Shown here: piece by piece, positions 60,011-64,000 of the stretch
Layout of the letters: the number at the start of each line of letters is the position of its first letter
Numbering within the stretch: the stretch's first letter is position 1
NCBI RefSeq assembly: GCF_000422285.1
Contig: NZ_AULM01000002.1
Span: forward strand, 1-64,000
Origin: Desulfatiglans anilini DSM 4660
GTDB lineage: Bacteria > Desulfobacterota > DSM-4660 > Desulfatiglandales > Desulfatiglandaceae
Length of the DNA stretch: 64,000 nt
Direction of reading: 5' to 3'
Program-made: the position numbers and the translations under genes
The notes under the pieces: generated by a model
What the model was told of the DNA's origin: nothing
Databases searched by the model: none
The model's input: the letters and a program-made list of their open reading frames with translations, nothing else

Positions 60011-60066
60011 ATCCTCATTTCCGTGTTTGAAACGTGTCTGTGCTTGAATAGAATTTTTCCGGATAG
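60011..60066 (-). repeat. Fragment of the dispersed palindromic repeat
   Basis: CCTCATTTCCGTGTTTGAAACGTG and AATTTTTCCGGATAG match the right end of inverse-orientation copies. It lies 24 bases before the rny start. Confidence 0.5.
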
Positions 60067-60089
60067 ACACCAAGGAGAATGAACTCGGC

Positions 60090-61655
60090 ATGATCCCTAT
60101 ATATAGCATCATTATTACGGGTGTGATTTCCCTGATTCTGGGCCTCTTGCTGGGCTATTTGCTCTACAAGAAGGTGGTGCAGAATCGTGTGGATTCGGTA
60201 GAGAAGTATTCACAGAAGATTTTGGCCGATGCGGAAAAGGAAGCCAGCAATATTAAAAAGGACGCGGCTTTACAGGCCAAGGACATTCTGTATCAGACGA
60301 AGATCGAGTTTGAGAGGGAGAGCAAGGAAAAGAAGGAACAGCTGCTCATTCAGGAAAAGAGGCTGCTTCACAAAGAGGAGAATCTGGATCGAAAGATCGA
60401 GCAGATAGAAAAGCGTGAAGCGGCTCAGGCCGACCGCGACAAGGATATCGAAAAGCGGGAGAATGAGCTCAAACGAATGGAGAACGAATGTGAGCGGCTG
60501 ATCGCTGAACAGCGCATCCAGTTGGAGAAGCTTGCGGGCATCTCGAGCGAAGAGGCCAAACAGCAGTTGATCAGTTCGATGGAGATGGAGGCCAAGCACG
60601 AGGCGGCCAAGATCATGAGGCGGATAGAGAATGAGGCTCGGGCCGAGGCTGATAGAAAGGCGCAAGAGATCTTGTCTCTCGCTGTAAAGCGCTATGCAGG
60701 AGAATATGTGGCTGAAAAGACGGTCTCCGTGGTCAACCTGCCGAATGAGGAGATGAAAGGCCGCATCATTGGCCGAGAAGGCCGGAATATCCGTGCGATC
60801 GAGGCGGCGACCGGCATCGATCTGATTATTGACGATACCCCCGAGGCTGTCATTCTTTCTGGATTCAATCCAGTGAGGCGCGAAGTGGCCAAGATCGCCC
60901 TCGAGCGGTTGATAGACGATGGAAGGATCCACCCGGCCCGTATCGAAGAGGTCGTTGCCAAGGTCGACAAGGAGATCGAAGCCGCCATCAAGGATGCCGG
61001 AGAGCAGGCGGCTTTTGACGTAGGTGTGCACGGAATTCATCACGAGTTGATCAAACTCGTCGGGCGGTTGAAATACCGGTCGAGCTATGCTCAGAACGTG
61101 CTGCAGCATTCCCGAGAGGTGGCGTTTTTGTGCGGGATCATGGCGGCTGAGCTCGGGCTGAATGTCAAGCAGGCCAAACGTGCCGGTCTGCTGCACGATA
61201 TCGGCAAAGCCGTCGACCATGAGGTCGAGGGTCCGCATGCGATCATCGGAGCGGATCTGGCGAAAAAATACGGTGAATCGAATCAGGTTGTTCACGCCAT
61301 CGCTGCGCACCACGAAGAGGTGGCGCCGGAGACCGTTTTGGCGGTTCTGGTCCAGGCTGCGGATACCTTGTCGGGTGCCCGCCCGGGGGCCCGTCAGGAG
61401 ATGCTTGAATCCTACGTGAAGCGGCTTGAGGGACTCGAAAAGATTGCTATGAGCTTTCAGGGGGTTAACAAGTCCTACGCGATTCAAGCCGGACGGGAGA
61501 TCCGCATCATCGTCGAATCAAAGATCGTTGATGACAGCCAGGTGTTTATCGTGTGTAAAGATATTGCCAAAAAAATAGAAAAGGAGCTGTCTTATCCCGG
61601 ACAGATCAAGGTGACCGTGATTCGTGAGACACGGGCCGTCGAGTACGCCAAGTAG
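60090..61655 (+). CDS. rny: Ribonuclease Y
   Basis: Membrane-anchored endoribonuclease that starts mRNA decay, 521 residues. N-terminal membrane helix ([20 protein letters not shown]), long coiled coil (about residues 30-200), KH domain ([22 protein letters not shown]) and HD domain ([24 protein letters not shown], with the metal-binding His-Asp). Full family length. ATG 60090 with AAGGAG upstream. Confidence 0.97.
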   Translation: MIPIYSIIITGVISLILGLLLGYLLYKKVVQNRVDSVEKYSQKILADAEKEASNIKKDAALQAKDILYQTKIEFERESKEKKEQLLIQEKRLLHKEENLDRKIEQIEKREAAQADRDKDIEKRENELKRMENECERLIAEQRIQLEKLAGISSEEAKQQLISSMEMEAKHEAAKIMRRIENEARAEADRKAQEILSLAVKRYAGEYVAEKTVSVVNLPNEEMKGRIIGREGRNIRAIEAATGIDLIIDDTPEAVILSGFNPVRREVAKIALERLIDDGRIHPARIEEVVAKVDKEIEAAIKDAGEQAAFDVGVHGIHHELIKLVGRLKYRSSYAQNVLQHSREVAFLCGIMAAELGLNVKQAKRAGLLHDIGKAVDHEVEGPHAIIGADLAKKYGESNQVVHAIAAHHEEVAPETVLAVLVQAADTLSGARPGARQEMLESYVKRLEGLEKIAMSFQGVNKSYAIQAGREIRIIVESKIVDDSQVFIVCKDIAKKIEKELSYPGQIKVTVIRETRAVEYAK

Positions 61656-62121
61656 AATTGATGTTCGATTGCGCTCTTTAACGAGACGCTGTTGTGCCAC
61701 TGATCGGATGTGACGTTTTCTTCCCTGCCTTTTTTCATTCGTGACCGAGGTTTTTTCCATGCTCGCTGCATGGTCGGCTGGCCCCTCTTTATGCGGCGTT
61801 TTCTTTCTTTGCGGATATTTTCAAAAACAAGGGTATGAACTGCAAGCGGAAACTCCATTGCAGATCTGCAAGTTTCGCAGATACCGGGTGGGTGATGTTT
61901 ACATGACCTGCCGGAGAGATGAGACCGGTTTTTACAGGATGTTGGACGGCTGGGGTTATGATTCGTGAGCGAGGTGTGCAGGTGGTCCAAAGCGGATCTT
62001 AGAGGCGATCCCTCCGGAAGAGCATGGCCACATTCTGTTTGCCGAGGCTCGATCCGGTGGAAATTCGAGGCATCTTTTTTTGCTTTTGTAATTTATCTCG
62101 TTTTTGGAGTATGGTAAAGGC
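61656..62121. other. Intergenic region between rny and polA
   Basis: Short frames on both strands (e.g. 61741-61968) lack good starts and codon bias. I see no repeat copy, terminator or RNA gene in these 466 bases. Confidence 0.45.
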
Positions 62122-64000
62122 ATGCCCGATCGTCTTGTCACCGTCTATCTCGTTGATGGCAGTTCCTATCTGCACAGAGCGTACCATGCCATAAGGAATC
62201 TGTCCAATTCGAAGGGATTTCCTACCAATGCCGTTTTCGGATTCACCAAGATGCTGCTCAAACTCTTGGCTGAAAGGAATCCAGAACGTCTGGCGGTTGT
62301 GTTCGACGCCAAAGGCCGCAATTTCAGACATGCCATCTACGCTGCATACAAGGAAAACCGCCCGCCGATGGCTGAGGATCTTGTCGTTCAGGTGCCGGTG
62401 CTGAAAGAGATCGTCAGTTTGCTGAGTGTGCAGATGGTTGAAAAGGAAGGATACGAGGCCGACGATCTGATCGGAACGTATGCCCGTCTTCTGGAGGAGA
62501 AGGGTTGCAGTGTTGTCATCGTCAGTGGAGACAAGGATTTCAGGCAGCTGATTTCGCCGCGCATCAGCCTTTGGGATCCGTCCAAGGATGTGGTTACGGA
62601 CTATGAAGGCCTCAAACGGACGTACGGGTTCGAACCGGTCCGTTTTGTCGATGTTATGGGGCTTTCCGGCGACAGCACCGACAATATCCCAGGCGTTCCC
62701 GGCATCGGGGAGAAGACGGCCGTCGAATTGATCAGGGCCTTTGGTTCTTTCGATGGCGTGTTTAAAAATCTTGGCCAAATCAAGAAGAAGAAGCTGCGCG
62801 AGAATCTCGAGAAATACCGGGAGCAGGCCTATTTGAGCAGGCGCCTGGTTGCCATCGAGCGGTTTGCGGATACAGGTGATGCCCCAATGGATTTGCGAAT
62901 CGGGGAACCGGACCGCGAACGTCTGGCCCAGGTTTTCAGGGAATTGGAGTTCCATGCTTTATGGGAGCAATTCATGCCCCGTCTTGCGGAGAAAGATGTG
63001 CCTCTGCGCCTCTGTCTGACAAAGTCGGGTTGGCAAATGTTGAAGGACTCGGTCCGCGCGGCGGAGTCAATGGTGATGGTGGTCTTGACATCCGAGAGTG
63101 ATCCTCTTCAGTCGCCGATTGCAGGAATCGCGCTTTTCACGCCTGATGAGGGCTTTTCCTATGTGCCGTTGAACCGTAAGGACCGTGGGGACTCGCCCGG
63201 GCTCAGCTGGGAGGAGATCGAAAAGGATCTGGCCCAACTGCTTGAAGGCGAAAAACTCGGGGTGACCGGGCACGATTTGAAAGTGACCGCTGAGGTGTTC
63301 GCCTTAAAGGGCCTGAAGCTGCGGCGGTTGGAATTCGACACGATGCTTGCGGCCTACGTCGTCAATCCAGGGCTCAAGCGTTACGATCTGCGGGCCCTGG
63401 CTCAGTACTACTTGAATTTGCCGATGACCGCCGAGGAGGAGCTTCTGGGTAAAGGCCGGAACGCCCTGTCCTTTTCCGAAATCCCTTTGGAAAAAGCCTC
63501 CCGCTATTCCTGCGAGAGGCTCCAGGTCATCCTGTCGCTTAAAGAAGATTTGTCGAAGAGACTCGCGGAACATCGGAACGAAGATTTATTCCGCGAAATC
63601 GAAATGAGGTTGATCCCCGTTCTGGTCGACATGGAACTGCGCGGGGTCAAGTTGGATCAAGCGGTTTTCCGGAACCTATCCAAGGATTACGCCGGCAGGA
63701 TGGCGCAGATCGAAAAGGAGATCTTTACCGAAGCCGGGATGGAGTTCAATATTCAATCTTCTCAGCAGCTTGGATTCGTCCTTTTCGAGAAGATGCAGCT
63801 GCCGGTTCAGCGAAAGACCAACAAGACGAAGCATTATTCCACGGATGTCCATGTGTTGAGGAGACTGGCGAATGGTGCTTCCCGGATTCCTGAACTGGTG
63901 TTGGAATACCGAACCCTGTCCAAGTTGAAATCGACCTATCTGGATGCCCTTTTGAAGATGGTGAATCCATCCACCGGAAGGATTCACACATCGTTCAATC
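62122..64000 (+). CDS. polA: DNA polymerase I (5' part, runs off the window)
   Basis: The start is ATG 62122 after GGTAAAGGC. The window holds the first 626 residues; there is no stop before the end. N-terminal 5'-nuclease: VYLVDGSSYLHRAYHA, VFDAKGRNFRH, EADDLIGTYARLLEE, SGDKDFRQLISP, VMGLSGDSTDNIPGVPGIGEKTA, all intact. The 3'-5' exonuclease region is present, but its acidic sites are changed: VVLTSES instead of DTE, GHDLKVTAEV instead of NLKYD, and RYSCERLQ where YxxxD is expected. Proofreading is probably absent. The start of the polymerase domain follows (MELRGVKLDQAVF). Confidence 0.95.
   Translation, partial: MPDRLVTVYLVDGSSYLHRAYHAIRNLSNSKGFPTNAVFGFTKMLLKLLAERNPERLAVVFDAKGRNFRHAIYAAYKENRPPMAEDLVVQVPVLKEIVSLLSVQMVEKEGYEADDLIGTYARLLEEKGCSVVIVSGDKDFRQLISPRISLWDPSKDVVTDYEGLKRTYGFEPVRFVDVMGLSGDSTDNIPGVPGIGEKTAVELIRAFGSFDGVFKNLGQIKKKKLRENLEKYREQAYLSRRLVAIERFADTGDAPMDLRIGEPDRERLAQVFRELEFHALWEQFMPRLAEKDVPLRLCLTKSGWQMLKDSVRAAESMVMVVLTSESDPLQSPIAGIALFTPDEGFSYVPLNRKDRGDSPGLSWEEIEKDLAQLLEGEKLGVTGHDLKVTAEVFALKGLKLRRLEFDTMLAAYVVNPGLKRYDLRALAQYYLNLPMTAEEELLGKGRNALSFSEIPLEKASRYSCERLQVILSLKEDLSKRLAEHRNEDLFREIEMRLIPVLVDMELRGVKLDQAVFRNLSKDYAGRMAQIEKEIFTEAGMEFNIQSSQQLGFVLFEKMQLPVQRKTNKTKHYSTDVHVLRRLANGASRIPELVLEYRTLSKLKSTYLDALLKMVNPSTGRIHTSFN

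Noticed and set aside
61741-61968. 75-codon frame between rny and polA
   Set aside because: Codon use and composition do not resemble neighbouring genes and no ribosome binding site is visible.

Overview
The window looks like chromosomal DNA from a sulfate-reducing bacterium of the Desulfobacterota (former Deltaproteobacteria). It carries a complete dissimilatory sulfite reductase set (dsrA, dsrB, dsrD, dsrN, dsrC), a heterodisulfide-reductase/flavin-oxidoreductase (Hdr-Flx) electron-transfer locus with two in-frame UGA selenocysteine codons, an ATP synthase operon without the membrane a and c subunits, and GC-rich coding sequence with AT-rich promoters close to the sigma-70 consensus. I cannot name the species from sequence alone.

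Layout. 0.5-9.1 kb: a selenoprotein HdrA of 1478 residues containing a GltD/NfnB-like module, then FlxD/MvhD (second selenoprotein), FlxC, FlxB and FlxA, closed by a terminator. 9.4-14.5 kb: a small unknown protein, a CDP-alcohol phosphotransferase, a Nudix hydrolase and a large AsmA-like envelope protein. 14.5-26.3 kb: a fused acetyl-CoA carboxyltransferase (AccA-AccD), malate dehydrogenase, PyrR, YjbQ, an ATP-grasp enzyme, an FmdB zinc ribbon, several Desulfobacterota-style unknowns, a YkgJ-type protein and a TPR protein. 26.4-32.1 kb: dsrABD on the minus strand, divergent from dsrN and dsrC. 32.2-44.1 kb: a nitrilase-family amidase, then the branched-chain amino acid cluster on the minus strand (cimA-leuA-leuC-leuD-ilvB-ilvN-ilvC-leuB), preceded by a classical four-segment attenuator with an Ile/Leu/Val-rich leader peptide. 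44.1-51.7 kb: a B12-binding radical SAM protein, a sigma-54 activator, FolE2, a stand-alone AICAR transformylase and an SCP2-domain protein. 52.4-58.4 kb: atpF'-atpF-atpH-atpA-atpG-atpD-atpC. 58.6 kb to the end: ZapB-like and ZapA-like division proteins, RNase Y and the 5' part of polA.

The most striking non-coding structure is a dispersed palindromic repeat of about 170 bp. There are at least eleven recognisable copies or degenerate copies, all between genes. They have inverted outer ends and a central hairpin whose stem is kept by paired base changes between copies. Several copies carry a second, nested 50-bp hairpin cassette.

How the genes fit together: Hdr-Flx probably couples NAD(P)H, ferredoxin and a thiol/disulfide acceptor. 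DsrAB and DsrC carry out the last step of sulfate respiration and siroheme amidation by DsrN matures the enzyme. ATP synthase uses the resulting ion gradient. The biosynthetic cluster makes Ile, Leu and Val through citramalate and isopropylmalate.
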